Assembly (NCBI RefSeq): GCF_029962835.1
Contig: NC_080581.1
Coordinates: 25,496,001 to 25,560,000, forward strand
Length of the DNA: 64,000 nt
Origin: Magnolia sinica
Lineage: Eukaryota > Streptophyta > Magnoliopsida > Magnoliales > Magnoliaceae
Direction of reading: 5' to 3'
Shown: piece after piece, positions 11,645-24,105 of the stretch
Position numbering within the stretch: position 1 is the first letter of the stretch
Layout of the letters: every line of letters begins with the position of its first letter
Program-made: the position numbers and the translations under genes
Notes under the pieces: model-generated
Databases searched by the model: none
What the model was told of the DNA's origin: nothing
The model's input: only the letters and a program-made list of their open reading frames with translations

Positions 11645-13601
11645 TGTGTAACACCCTATATTTTTTAGTACTCGGGTGTTACCATGATGACCTAATTTAG
11701 TAAACGCAAACTCAAATTTATGTGAACATCCACACATTGTAGCTTAAATTTGACCCTTGTGAGTGATTTAGGACTATGAGTCAATGCATCCATCTGTCGG
11801 TTATTAAGATGGACCATTATACCACAAGAGAAATCTACTCTTTTGGTTTAAACACCCTGATGGGCAAATTAAATCGCCCATTGCCAATATCAAACATTAG
11901 ATCCTCAAATCCGTCGTCCATCAGGCCATGGACTAAGAACTTTTGATCTGCATTAATCATAACTTAAACACATAAGTAAACTACCATGTTTCCTCTAAAT
12001 GTGGTGGGGAATGCTAGAGACCACTGACGGTCAGGTTTGGAATTGATCTGACCGTCGAATGCATGGGAATCATAGTTTGAAACCAAAAAAATAAATGTTG
12101 TGTGACCCATCTGGTTAAAATGACATCAGTTTACAATATATAGTGGCCTTGGGTGGCTCACTAGTTAGATGAACGGTTCTGATCACAGGAGTGGACCACA
12201 AATCATCGCGAATCGATGGTGATTGGCACTTAATGGCCATAATTCAAATGATATAGCCCACCTAAGTCATGGAACTACTTTGTTCTTTGGACTGGGCCAT
12301 AATGCGGGCTGACAAAACAGATGAACGGAGTGGATTGAACCAAAAACATCATGGTGGACCCCACATGGGAGTGCGTGTGCACGGTTCGAGCACACCCGAG
12401 GTGCACCAGATCGGGGAGCTCGGTCAAACCGGGTCTGACCTGATGAAAATGGGAATGAAGGAGGGAGCTTTCTCCCTGCCTCCTGCCTTCAGCGCCTTTA
12501 AACGGATAACATCCATTTGGACGTGATGTGACCCACCATGATAATTTGAATGATAGATCCAAATAGTCCATCTTGTAGAGAACCCGAACATGAACAAAAC
12601 CATGGTCGATCTACCTATTGGATTGCACATGTGCGTACAAAAGATCAGATGTGAAATGGTTTCATGAAGCTGGCTATTTTTTAAAACAAAAGGAGTTCCA
12701 TTTTCCCTCTTTCCACGCTGGTGATCCGCGTGGTTTGCCTCTACAGCATCTCAGCCCTCCACGTAGAGCCATCGTAGCCCTTCAAACTACTGCTCTCCTT
12801 TGGCTATTAATTGAGTTTTCTTCCGCCGCCACCGTAAGATGAAGCTAAGCTCGTTAGGATAAAAGTACTAACAACCTTCCATTTAGTGGGCGCCATTGCG
12901 GTCATAGGAAGAATCCATGCTGTCCATTTGCCTCTGTTCATCGAATCAGCCACCTAATGATGACCCGCCATTAACGGTCGGGCCATCTTCTCCATTGGCT
13001 AAAAGAAACCACCACCATTTGTGGGCCCCATTGTCTGATCTATAACGATCATTCGATGGGCCGTGGCGTCAGAACTCCATCTGTGGCTCTAGATTGCAAA
13101 CATGCAAGCAGGTTCGGTTGTGCTATTAGAGATCTCTAGCTGCTTGAAGTCATTAAAACGCAACTAATCCAAAGGATTAGTTGCATTCAAATCCCGTATA
13201 AATGAACTAAGAGAGCCCTATTTAAGCTCTCTTTTAGCTAGGGCAGCCCATCGAAAAGAAATGAAAGAAAAGTGAAATAGACAGGATGCTGTTCCTCCCA
13301 CCATGTTGGGTCGAGTTGACTCAATCCTGGCTGAGTGATTCCGGCACTGTTGCTGGGACGGAGAGAAACGAGAGAAGAAAGAGAAGAGAGGATGGGGCGC
13401 CGCCCGCCATTGCTGCACTAGCTGAACTCAGACTGAGCTCGGTCTGAGTTTGATTGCCGACCCTATCTGGTTATCAGAGAAGAAGGAAAGGAGTAGAGAT
13501 AGAGAGAAGTGGGACTGTGCTACCTCACCGAGGTTGGGTCGAGCCAACAGAGGTTGGGTCAAGTCTGCTCCTGGTCTGGTCCAGTAGCTCTTGGACGGTA
13601 C

Positions 13602-13638
13602 AAGAAGAAGGAGAAGAAGAAGAAGAAGAAGAAGAAGA

Positions 13639-13691
<53 letters not shown>

Positions 13692-13713
13692 AGAAGAAGA
13701 AGAAGAAGAAGAA

Positions 13714-13751
<38 letters not shown>
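13602..13751. repeat. Compound microsatellite GAA-GA-GAA-AAT
   Basis: A run of GAA (13602-13641), then GA (13642-13688), GAA again (to about 13714) and AAT (to 13751). The open frames on both strands here are low-complexity products. Confidence 0.95.
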
Positions 13752-13752
<1 letters not shown>

Positions 13753-14606
13753 GAGAGAAAGATAGGGAGTTTAGGTTGGTCGCTGATGAGTCAACTCGAT
13801 TGAAACTCACCTAGCCCAAATGAGTTGATCCAGGTTGAGGTGAGTCAACTTAGCTTCCTGAAATGATTAACCCTAATTTAATGCAATTAAATATTTAGTT
13901 GGTTTCTTAGTTACAAGTATTTGAATGATATTGGTACAGATCATTTTTGTTGAGAAGGATAAATCATTTCGAGCTGCGATTAGATCCAAGTTGACTTGTA
14001 TTTTTGGTAAGCAGGCCCTATTCTATCTAAAATGTTCATTATAACTACTTAGTGACTAATTTAAGATTCAAGATTCCACATTTTCTTATATTTAAATTTA
14101 TACTTTAGTTTATCTAGTTGTGCCAATTTGAATTTCACTCGGATGCACATTGGGAACTTTAATCATTTGGGCGCATCCGAATCTATTTTATCCTAACCAT
14201 TCACATGTGATATTTTAGGTTAATTGAGTGTTTTAAATCATTTAATGGTCTCTCACCAAGCAAGAAATAAATCTACACTCTAAGGTAAGAACTCACCCTC
14301 TGAGCTCCCCACTTAAATTCATTAATCTAATCATAGATGATTCCTTAATCCCTCCCATTTAGTATCTCCTAAGTTACCTGATTGAGTTACTTAAATTATT
14401 ATGTGAATATGTTAATATGTTGTGCAATTGATTTCTATGTTAGATAATAGACATGTCTCTTTAAATTTTAGCAAGCATAAATGATTGATGTTCACATGCT
14501 ATTTCCATATGCACAACTTGCTAATTAATCAGATGTTTGCTACTTGCGATTATTTAATTGAATGGAACTTATCAGGGACCCACCATCTTACTGTCCCTAT
14601 TTGGCT

Positions 14607-14638
14607 CACTAAAAGAAATAACACTTTTATCGACAAAA
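14607..14638 (+). repeat. Left terminal inverted repeat of CACTA element
   Basis: CACTAAAAGAAATAACAC, followed by TTTTATCGACAAAA. Position 6 is A where the right end has C. Confidence 0.65.
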
Positions 14639-15590
14639 TTTTTGCCGACGAAAATTTTTGTTGGTAAAACTATTATAATTTTTAACATAGAAAATTTTTG
14701 CGCTATTTTGAAAACTTTCGCAGTAAGAGTTTTACCGACGAAAATTTTCATTGGTGAAAGGCACAAAACCACTTTTATTAATGAAAATTTTTGTTGGCAA
14801 AACTGTTATATTTTTCACTTAAGAAATTTTCGCGCTGAGTTTTACCGACGACCTGAAACCGTCAGGAATAATGTTTTTACCAACGAAAATTTTCATCGGT
14901 AAAACTGTTATATTTTTCACTTAGAAAATTTTGGCATTGAGTTTTATCGGCGAACTAAAACCATCGGGAATAATGTTTCTACTGACGAAAATTTACGTCG
15001 GTAAAACTGTTATATTTTACGGATAGAAAATTTTCGCGTTGAGTTTTACCGATGAACTAAAACTGTCGGGAATAATGTTTTTCCAGATGAAAATTTTCGT
15101 CGGTGAAACTGTTATATTTAGAAAAGTTTCGCACTAAGTTTTACCGACGAACTAAAACCGTTGTGAATAATGTTTTCACCGATGAAAATTTTCATTGGTA
15201 AAACTGTTATATTTTTCACTTAGAAAGGTTTCACATTGAGTTTTACCGACGAACTAAAACAGTCAGGAATAATGTTTTTACCGAAGTAAAACTTACGTTT
15301 TACCGACGAAAACTTTCATCGGGAATAATGATATAATTTTTAACTTGGGAAATTTTCCCGCTGCCTTGAAAAGTTTTACGGTAAGAGTTTTACTAATGGA
15401 CCAAAGCCGTCGGGAATAATGTTTTTACCGACGAAAACTTCTGTTGGGAATAATGATGTAATTTTAACTTAGAAAAATTTCCTGCTGCCTTGAAAAGTTT
15501 TGCAGTAAGAGTTTTATTGACGAACCAAAGCCGTTGGAAATAATGTTTTTACCGACGAACAAAAACCGTCGGTAAAGGTAGTATGTTTGT
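14630..15590 (+). repeat. Left subterminal array of palindromes, about 102-bp period
   Basis: Copies start at the shared word AATAATGTTT at about 14867, 14969, 15071, 15166, 15268, 15415 and 15539, giving spacings of 102, 102, 95, 102, 147 and 124. Each unit holds the palindrome ACCGACGAAAATTTTCGTCG plus a half-site GACGAACTAAAACCGTCGG. In En/Spm elements the TNPA protein binds repeated subterminal motifs, and this array is the obvious counterpart. The ORFs read across it are repeat artefacts. Confidence 0.85.
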
Positions 15591-16017
15591 ATATATATTT
15601 AGTTTTTATATCATATGAGTGGAAATTTTTTATGTATATAATTAAAAGGTAATATTTAAATGCTTTGTAATATCACATGAAAAAGAATATTGAAAAGTTT
15701 AGAAGTTTTAATTATGTTTGAGAAAAAATTTGAGAACAAAATGATGCTTTTGAAGAAAAAAATTGGCATTTTGAAATTTTTGAGAAAAAAAATTAAAATA
15801 TGAGAAATTTTGAGATTTTGAAAATAAAAATTCAAAATTTGTATTTAAATTTTTTTTTGAAATATTTTATAATAAAAATGATATTTTGTTAAAAGAATAA
15901 AAAAATAAACATTTTGAAAAAAATTGTTATTTTTAAATGGAAATTGAAATTTATCTGTGAAAACTAAAATTACTAAATTATTAGGCACATCCACTAATTG
16001 AACCTTTAATCGGTTTT
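15591..16017. other. AT-rich spacer, nothing recognised
   Basis: Mostly A/T homopolymer-like text (AAAAATTTTGAG variants). No coding potential seen. Confidence 0.6.
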
Positions 16018-17792
16018 GGACAATCTAATTAGTTTAGATTGAAGAGTAAATAACTTCAGATGTTTAAATCAAATTTCATTGAAATTGTTGATCAATCTTG
16101 TATGCCCAATATCTTTCTCATATGTAGCTTGATTGAGGCAAGTAACTAGTCAAATTGAGAGTATTGATTAGTAAAATAGAGTGAATGGAACAGACATGTA
16201 AAATGGGCCAAATATTCTGGTCAAATTTGCGACCCAACTTACTGACCTCGTGAGAACTTAAGAATTGATGTTAGTAAGTTTTGTGGGCCCCATCATGATG
16301 TGTTTTGAACATCAACACCGTGGATTTGATGTGTCCCCTTTAGGTTATGAGATATCTCAAAAATCATTTGTATACAAAACTCAAGTGGGCCATACCATCT
16401 AAAACTATGTGAAGACATCCTAAAAAATATAAAAGCACTTGGTGGGGCCCACATGAGTTTTTGATGCGGTTGAAACTTGGTCTGACCCCTCATCCAAGTG
16501 GGACACACATAATGAGTGGGTTAGATATGTGAATCACATTTAGGCAGGCCCAATATATGATTATGAATGTTTTAAGGAAATCCTTCTCCACTACATTTAG
16601 GTGAGTTACTTGTTACCCTTACCAGAGTAAACTCTGTGGGGTCCACCGTTATTTATTTATTTTATCCACTCCATTCATCCATTTTAATAGATAATTTGAG
16701 GCCTAAAGAACAAAAAGGAAGCATATCCAAAGCTCAAGTGGACCACACCACAGGAAATAGTGTGATTGAACCTCTACCATTTAAAATTTCTTGGAGGCCA
16801 TAGAAGTTTTGGATCAAGTTGATGTTTATGTTTTCTATTCATTGATATATTCTTGGAGGCCATAGAAGTTTTGGATCAAGCTGATATTTTTTGGACAATC
16901 TAATCAGTCCAGATTGAAGAGTAAATAACTTCAGATGTTTAAATCAAAATTCACTCAAATTGTTGATCAATCTTGTTTGCCCAATATCTTTCTCATATGT
17001 AGCATGATTGGGGCGAGTAACTAGTCAAATTGGGGGTAATGATCAGTAAAATAGAGTGAATGGACCAGACATGTAAAATGGGTCAAATATTCTGGTCAAA
17101 ATTATGACCCAACTTATTGACACCATGAGAACCTAAGAATTAATGTTAGTAAGTTTTGTGGGGCCCATCATGATGTGTGTCGAACATCAACACCGTGCAT
17201 TTGATGTGTCCCCTTTAGCTTATGAGATATCTCAAAATCATCCATATACGAAACTCAGGTGGGCCATACCATCTAAAACTATATGAAGACATTTAAAAAC
17301 TATAAAAGCACTTGGTGGGGCCCACATGAGTTTTGAATGCGGCTGAAACTGGGTCTGACCCCTCATCCAAGTGGGACACACATAATGAGTGGGTTAGATA
17401 TGTGAATCACATTTACACAGGCCCAATATATGATTATGAAAGTTTTAAGGAAACCCCTCTCCACTATATTATGTGGTGTGGCCCACCCAAGTCATGGATT
17501 AACTTTATTTTTAAGCTCTTGGCCCACCCAAGTCATGGATTGACTTTCTTCATACCATTCAACGCTTTTCACGGATCATTTTAAGATATTAACTAAAAAA
17601 TGGGGTGGGTCCAAGGCTTAAGTGGACTACAAAGTGGGGATTGAACATCCACCATTAAAAATAACAATCATAGAAGTTTTGGATCGAGCTGATGTTTGTG
17701 TTTTCCCTTCAAACATTACCCTCCCTCTCTCAGTCTCTCTCTTCCTCTCTCTCTGATCTCTCCACCATCCTCTCTTAGTCTCTCTCACATCC

Positions 17793-17840
<48 letters not shown>

Positions 17841-18175
17841 CCCCCCCCCCTCAGAGCTCAGAAACCCGATTGGAGATCCTACTCTTGATCTCTCATCTCA
17901 ACGCTCTCAATCTGTCTCCTCAAAGCTCGAAAACCAGATTGGGGCTCCAACCATTATTTATTTATTTTATCCAATCCGTTCATCCATGTTAACAGATAAT
18001 TTTAGGTCTACAGAATAAAAAGGAAGCATATCCAAAGCTTAAATGGACCACATCACAGGAAATAGTGTGATTGAAACTCTACCATTGAAAAATTCTTGGA
18101 GGCCATAGAAGTTTTGGATCAAGCTAATGTTTGTGTTTTCTCTTCATCCATATCTATTTAATATTATGAACAGGT
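16018..18175. repeat. 875-bp tandem duplication, second copy with insertions
   Basis: The block starting GGACAATCTAAT at 16018 recurs at 16893. Both copies share TAAATAACTTCAGATG, TCATATGTAGC-TGATTG-GGC, a GTGGGCCCCATCATGATGTG motif and a closing TCCTTCTCCACTA or CCCTCTCCACTA. After about 17470 the second copy departs into GGCCCACCCAAGTCATGG (itself repeated at 17485 and 17519) and CT-rich text. It rejoins the first at about 17953 (ATTATTTATTTATTTTATCC) and runs to about 18175. No protein-family features. Confidence 0.8.
17715..17955. repeat. CT-rich microsatellite, poly-C and a short tandem duplication
   Basis: (CT)n at about 17795-17838 is followed by 11-12 C residues, then two related copies of CTCAGAGCTC-GAAA-CC-GATTGG spaced about 70 bp. 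Confidence 0.8.
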
Positions 18176-18199
18176 TGGATGGAAAATAAACATTACTGT

Positions 18200-18735
18200 G
18201 GGCCCAAGGAAGGTATCAATGGTGGAAATCATTATTCCATACTGTTTCGTGTGGCATGGTCCACTTGAGCTTTGGATTTACTGAAAATTTGAGATCAACC
18301 TACACCATTCATCCATTTTTTGAGATCATTTTACAGAATTATCCAAAAAATGAATCATATCTAAAGATTAAATGGACCACACCATGAACACCAGCAGGAT
18401 GATGATTTTCACTGTTGTAAAATTCGTAGGGCCCATCATAACGTTTATTTTCTATCCAATCTGTTCATAAGGTCATAAAGACTGGATGAAGAGGAAAAAA
18501 ATTAATTATTGATCCAAAACTTCCGTGACCCCCTAAAGGGTTTCAATGGTAGACGTTCAATCCCCCAATGCTTCTTTCAGTGTGGTCCACTTGATAGTTA
18601 GATCTGTCTTATTTTTCGTCTCAAGACTTAAAACGAGCTCGCCAGATGGATGGACAGTTTGGAGATAACACATACCTCATGATGGGACCCACAGAACTTG
18701 CTGACATTAGCCAATCTGCTTCCCTTTCATTTAAA
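18200..18735. repeat. Fold-back (MITE-like) repeat family, copy A, partial
   Basis: Matches 58230-58680 along its length. Shared blocks include TTATCCAAAAAATGA-TCATATC, TGGACCACACCAT, GGTCATAAAGAC, TGATCCAAAACTTC, GTTCAATCCCCCA and GATAACACATACCT. The left end seems truncated. It lies directly left of the Athila insertion. Confidence 0.7.
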
Positions 18736-19103
18736 GATGGGTTAGGGCCGACGCTGTTCACTCCCCAAGTAGGGTTGTGATGTAGTAATAAACTCGGTGA
18801 GACCGAGGTCGAATCCCAAGGGACTGAAACTTGTATGTAATGAGACTAAGTAGAAGTAGAACTAGACTAAGATGAAATCTATATCGATTGAATTTAAGGA
18901 ATAATGTCAAAATATTTATCTAAAATTTAGAATTCAAAGGTAGGAAACTAGGGATTCAGAGGATCCACTTATAGAGATCAGGGAGATCTTAGGCCTGCAT
19001 CAAAAACTCAACTGGACTTAGAGTCTATCTTTATCCAGTTAAAGGGTGTAACCATAAAAATCAAGACTGAACTTCCTTTGATCTAGTTTTCAAGAGATGA
19101 AAG

Positions 19104-20919
19104 TGTAAGTGCCATAGTTTATAGCCCTGTGTGTTATCAAATTTGTGGTGCCAAAGACACAACTATGAAGCTTGCATATCTGAAGAACAATGCTCTACTC
19201 AAGATCAATTTCGATTAACAATCACTGTTCACAATCAAACTCGAGAAAGTGAGATTGTTATCAAGATCTCAAGATGCATTCAAGTTCTACCTCAAGATCT
19301 CAAGAAGCTTTCAAGTTTGAGCTCCATCAAGACTTCAAAGGTCACATGTCTCCTATGTTCAATGTCCTTACTTCACTCCTGAGGTATGACTGACTTTATG
19401 TTGACTTTTAGAGTAGGTCATTTTGGATACATAATTCATATGTTTTCTATAAGTGAGCTTGGTCTGCTCTAAGACTAGTCTTGGACTTTGTTCGATTAGT
19501 CCTAGCATTGCTTCGACCTGTCTAAGAAATTCCTAGATCAGTCATAAGTTTGTTACAAAAATCAAAAATTTTCTGTTAGGCTTTGACTAGTCCTGGGGAC
19601 TATTCGACCAATCGTAGGAACAGTGTCGATTGCATCTTTGATCTGTCGTAGAGCTACGACTCAATGTACAGTGTTGAAAATCGACCTGTTTCGACCAGTC
19701 GTGTGAACCTATGACTAGTCGTAGGAGACCCACGACCAGTCGTAGACCACCTACGACCAGTCGTAAAACTGCCAAATCTTATCACGCCCGAATTTTTCAA
19801 ATATCTGTTAGTTCTACGATCAGTTGTAGAGGTCTTTAGACCAGTCAAAGGTGTGATTTGCTCACCTATAAATAGAGCAAGAATCTTAGAATAAAAGATG
19901 AACTTTAAGCTAAATTATTTCGGCCTTTTGAGAGATAAGTCGGTGCTCCATATAAGCTAAGTGTGAATATTTAATATTCTCTTTCTTTAGCTTTGTTAAT
20001 TGATTTTGTTTCTTGTATTCTAATCTAATCTGAAAAGAGGAATTGTTGTTTTCCTTTTTCTGGAATCAAAATCAATTAGAGTTAGCCCATTTATTTTAAT
20101 TTAAAATCTATTAGAACCTAGAACCATTATAAAGTGAGTATTGGACATTGAACTTTGACATTCAAATCTCTACTCCGACTTGGTTCTTCTGGGCTGCTAT
20201 AACGAAGGAGAAAATTAGGTATTTTACAATTTGTGTAATTTACTTTGTTTGGTTTTATTTGAGGTTAAGCCAGAAAAATCTCAAAGTTGTTAGTTATCTG
20301 AGGAGAGCCAGAAAACTCAGAATTGAGGGTTTTTAAATTGTGTAAGCCCTTTAAAAAAGACACAATTGTGAAGGCTTTGGGTGAACGTGTGAAAACCTAT
20401 TTGATAGTGAACGCTAATATCCCCTGTATGAGGATATTAGGAGTGGAGTAGCATTCTGTGTGGCTATTGTTTAACAGTTGGTGAACACACAGGCGAACCA
20501 CTATAATTCTTTGTGTTGTGAATGTGTGATCTATATTTCCTATCTTTTATCATTCAGAATTGTGGAATGTATGTGTGAATGTGAATGTTGTAATCATTTC
20601 ATTTCAAGCACAGTGGGGAATGTTGTAATAATTTAGATTTACATTTCAACATTATATTTTTGCAATCTCTTTATTACGTTGAGTTTCTGTTTCACTATTT
20701 GTTCTAGAAATAAGGTTGTCCTACCATAAACCTTAGTTTTTGGTGTAAGGTTGTCCTTAGAACAATTTGTCTTTCTATTTCTCTATTTTAGGTTGCTTTC
20801 CATTCCTATTCTGTGATCGCTATCTATTCTTTATTTCATATTCCGCTGTATTTATTTTTAATTTGGCATAGTCCTATTCACCCCCGCCCCCCTCTAGGAC
20901 ATATAGCTTGGCCATTTCA
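19104..20919 (+). repeat. Copia 5' LTR
   Basis: Matches 29899-31685 throughout. The main length difference is one extra palindrome unit at about 19740-19765. The small ORFs at 19131-19382 and 29985-30179 are the same LTR segment and not genes. Confidence 0.95.
19445..19874 (+). promoter_or_regulatory. U3 promoter: palindrome array then TATA box
   Basis: A TATAAATA box at 19867-19874 is preceded by repeats of CGACCAGTCGT(AGG), a near-palindrome. Four tightly spaced copies start at about 19691, 19712, 19732 and 19754 (20-22 bp apart, two helical turns). Weaker variants such as GACTAGTCTTGG and CGACCAATCGTAGG reach back to about 19470. Helically phased repeats next to a TATA box look like binding sites for a dimeric activator. 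That role is inferred. Confidence 0.65.
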
Positions 20920-20921
20920 AG

Positions 20922-20934
20922 TGGTATCAGAGCC
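20922..20934 (+). other. Copia primer-binding site (initiator Met-tRNA)
   Basis: TGGTATCAGAGCC lies two bases after the 5' LTR end and is complementary to the 3' end of plant initiator Met-tRNA. Confidence 0.95.
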
Positions 20935-21002
20935 TAATAGCTCGCTCTTATTGCTTTTATTTGGATTTAATTCCTGAGCTAACGATCTCAGCTATATAAA
21001 AG

Positions 21003-22697
21003 ATGTCAAATTTTGATAGCCTATCAGTCACTAGGCCTCCACCCTTTAATGGCTCCAATATGCCTATTGAAAAGCCAGGATGAGAATCTTCCTCAAATCA
21101 ATGGATGAGTGTGTGTGGCAAGCCACAGTGACTGAATGGAACCCACCAACCACTGAAGTGACTGATATTGATGGTTCAAAATCAATGAAAGTAACACCAT
21201 ATTTCTCATGGACCACCCTTCAGAAAAATGAAAGTAGTGTCAATGCAAAAGCACTAAATGCAATCACTTGCGCATTATCACTGGATGAGTTCAAAAAAAT
21301 TATATCCTGTGATACTGCAAAGCAAGCCTGAGATATATTAGAAATGACACACGAGGGTACTACAATTGTCAAAAAATCTAAAGTCCAACTCCTCACAACT
21401 AAATTTGAAGAAATTCATATGGAGGAAAATGAAATGTTTATGGACTTTTACACAAGATTAAATGACATTATAAACTCAATGTGGGGTCTTGGCGATAAAA
21501 TCCCAGAAAGTAAAGTGTGTGCAAAAATACTACGCTCACTTCCTGAACGGTTCAACTCTAAGGTAACCACAATCCAGGAACTTCGTGATACGGATAATAT
21601 GAGGGTAGAAGAACTATTTGGTTCTTTACAAACCTATAAGTTAAACTTTAAAGCTCCTAAAAGTAAATTCATTGCTCTCAAATCTTCTAAAGTTATTTCT
21701 CAAGAAAACTCGGATTTAGAAAATTCTGAAGACGATATGGCTCTTTTAGTGAAGAAATTTTACAAGATTTTCAAAAGCAAGAAAATGGTAGATTTTCAAA
21801 AATCAAATGATAAGAAAAGATCTAAACCTAGATCTAAAAGTTGGAAGTCTTTAAAAGATAGTCAATGTTACAACTGCCAAGAGTATGGGCACTTAACAAA
21901 CAAATGTCCTAAAAAGGACAAAACAAAAAGAGAGGGTATGTTGGCTACTTGGGATGAATCATCTGATTCTAAAGCTTCTTCTGAATCAGAAGATTCTAAG
22001 ACCGAGTCGGGCAGTGAAGTTAAAGCCCTTATGACTCTAACCAAATTCAGTTTTTCAGATCATGATGATTCGACTGGCGAAGAAAATCTGAACAGTGATT
22101 ATGAAAATGAAGATAATCTTCAAGATGCTTACAATGCCCTATACAAGGAAAGTTGTAAAATTGTTGTCAAACTTAAGCTTCAAAAAGAAAAGTTTTTTAA
22201 ACTCAAAGAATGTTTTGAATCACTTGTTTTAGAAAAATCCTAAATTTCAGATTGTTTTGAAAAATCAAAATGCGATTTAGAATTCAAAACCTCGCTGATT
22301 GAAAATTTGAAATCTGAAAATGAGCTACTTAAAAATGAAGTATCTTCTCTTCTGAGTTTAAAGGATACATGGAGGTATGCCCAAGGAGATCCAAAGTTAG
22401 AAAAACTATTATTTGGATCAAGAAAAAGTGCGATCGATCTGGATTGAGCTATGATAAGAATACAACTCCTAATCAAAAGTATACTCCTCCCAAGTTTGTG
22501 AAAGGAGAGTCCTCAAACTTAAAAGGGAAAAGTACTTATCAAAGTTTTTCTAAAAATACAAAATCTTTTCAAAAACCTAAAAGCAGCCATGTCAACTTTA
22601 AAAATCAGAACCGAAACCCTCTTGCTGAGAAGATAGTAGATTTACTCAAGAAGCTCTTAAAATCTAACTCAGTAGGTCTTTCTTATAATATCGGTTA
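21003..22697 (+). pseudogene. Copia gag, broken
   Basis: The frame opens with ATG at 21003 (MSNFDSLSVTRPPPFNGSN), the expected gag start, 68 bp after the primer-binding site. A frameshift near 21060 and TGA stops at about 21069 and 21329, each where the family has Trp, break it. The main open piece (21344-22243) carries the gag core (FYTRLNDIINSMWGLG) and a CCHC zinc knuckle, CYNCQEYGHLTNKC, at about residues 176-189 of that piece, which would bind RNA in the capsid. Ser/Glu-rich text and a coiled-coil-like stretch follow, then a stop at 22243 and another frameshift near 22440. The basic tail at 22369-22698 may be the gag-protease linker. Confidence 0.88.
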
Positions 22698-23933
22698 GAA
22701 GAAAACCAACTATACTCCTAAACCCAAACCAGTTCTGAAATGGGTTCCTAAAGTTGCCTGCTTGGTTGCTCACACCGCTTTCAAAGCTACAAGTCATTCA
22801 AAGTGGCACCTAGACAGTGGATGCTCAAGGCATATAACTGGTGATAAAGGTTTATTCACCGATCTCAAAGACATGACTGATGGTTCAGTCACATTTGGTG
22901 ATGGCAGTAACTGCAAGATTATGGGCCAAGGTACTGTTAAACTCTATAACCTTCCTTTGTTTAAAAATATTTTATATGTTGAAGGTCTAAAACATAACTT
23001 GCTTAGCATATCTCAAATATGCAACAATAACCATAGTGTACGGTTTTCTAATCAAAGTTGTGAGATTCTAAACAACAAGGGTTCAGTAATACTAACTGGA
23101 CGTAGAACGTCTGAAAACTGCTATATTGTTAGCGAATCCAGCTCATCTAATCAATCATGTTACATGGTCCAAATAGACGAGTCTGATTTGTGGCACAAAC
23201 GTCTTGGACATGTACACTACCGAAATCTATATAGATTGAGCAAATGGGAACTTATAAGAGGTCTACCCAAACTACAAAAATTAGATAAAATATGTGGTGA
23301 ATGCCAGATTGGCAAATAAACTAGGAACTCACACAAAAAGGTGAATTCCAATACCACATCAAGACCACTCGAGCTTCTCCATATGGATCTAGTAGGACCT
23401 ACCAGGAAGGAAAGTCGAGGTGGGAAAAGATATATTTTGGTAATAGTAGATGACTTTACCAGATATACATGAGTTTTCTTCTTAAGAGACAAATCAGAAA
23501 CCCTTGAAGAAGTTAAAAAGGTTCTCAAGTCAGTAAGATTCGTAGTGATCATGGATCTGAATTTGAGAATAGCTGTTTTGAGAAGTTCTGTAGCGACCAG
23601 GGAATATTACATAAATTCTCAGCGCCCAAAACTCCACAACAAAATGGTATAGTTGAAAGGAAAAATAGAGTGCTTCAAGAAATTTATAATGTCATGTTGA
23701 ATAGTATAAAGCTCTCTAAGAATCTTTGGGCTGAAGCAGTCAATACAGCTTGCTATATTATTAACCGGGTTTACACTAGTAAAGGTAATAATAAAATGGT
23801 TTATGAAATGTGGTTCGATAAAAAGCCTACTGTCAAATACTTTCAAGTTTTTGGCAGCAAGTATTATATTTTACAAGATCGTGAAAATCTAGAAAAGTTT
23901 GATACAAGAGTGATGAAGGGATCTTTTTAGGAT
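22698..23933 (+). pseudogene. Copia protease and integrase, broken
   Basis: The aspartic protease signature WHLDSGCSRHITGD (catalytic D-S-G) is at about 22800. The GAG-pre-integrase domain with LWHKRLGHVHYRNL is at about 23190 and ends with C-x2-C (CGECQIGK) of the zinc-binding region. The integrase core has LLHMDLVGPTR and VDDFTRYT near 23375-23470. A TAA at 23319, a TGA at about 23471 and frameshifts near 23530 break it. The later piece (23670-23930) reads the integrase end (LWAEAVNTACYIINRVY). Protease would mature the polyprotein and integrase would insert the cDNA, but neither can be made whole from this copy. Confidence 0.88.
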
Positions 23934-24105
23934 ATTCTTTAAACAGTCGATCTTATAGGGTTCTGAACAAAATGACCGGTGTGATTCAAGAGTCCATCAA
24001 TGTAGTCATTGATGATCACTTAAATACACCAGTCTCAAGTTCAGACAATGAGAAATACTAGTAATTGATAAATCCGATACTTCATCAAATCAGACTGATT
24101 CTGAA

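Noticed and set aside
13454-13814. ORFs of about 100 codons on both strands
   Set aside because: They are translations of GAA, GA and AAT microsatellites.
19131-19382. Small gene repeated at 29985
   Set aside because: It is the same R-U5/U3 portion of the two Copia LTRs, with different frame lengths.
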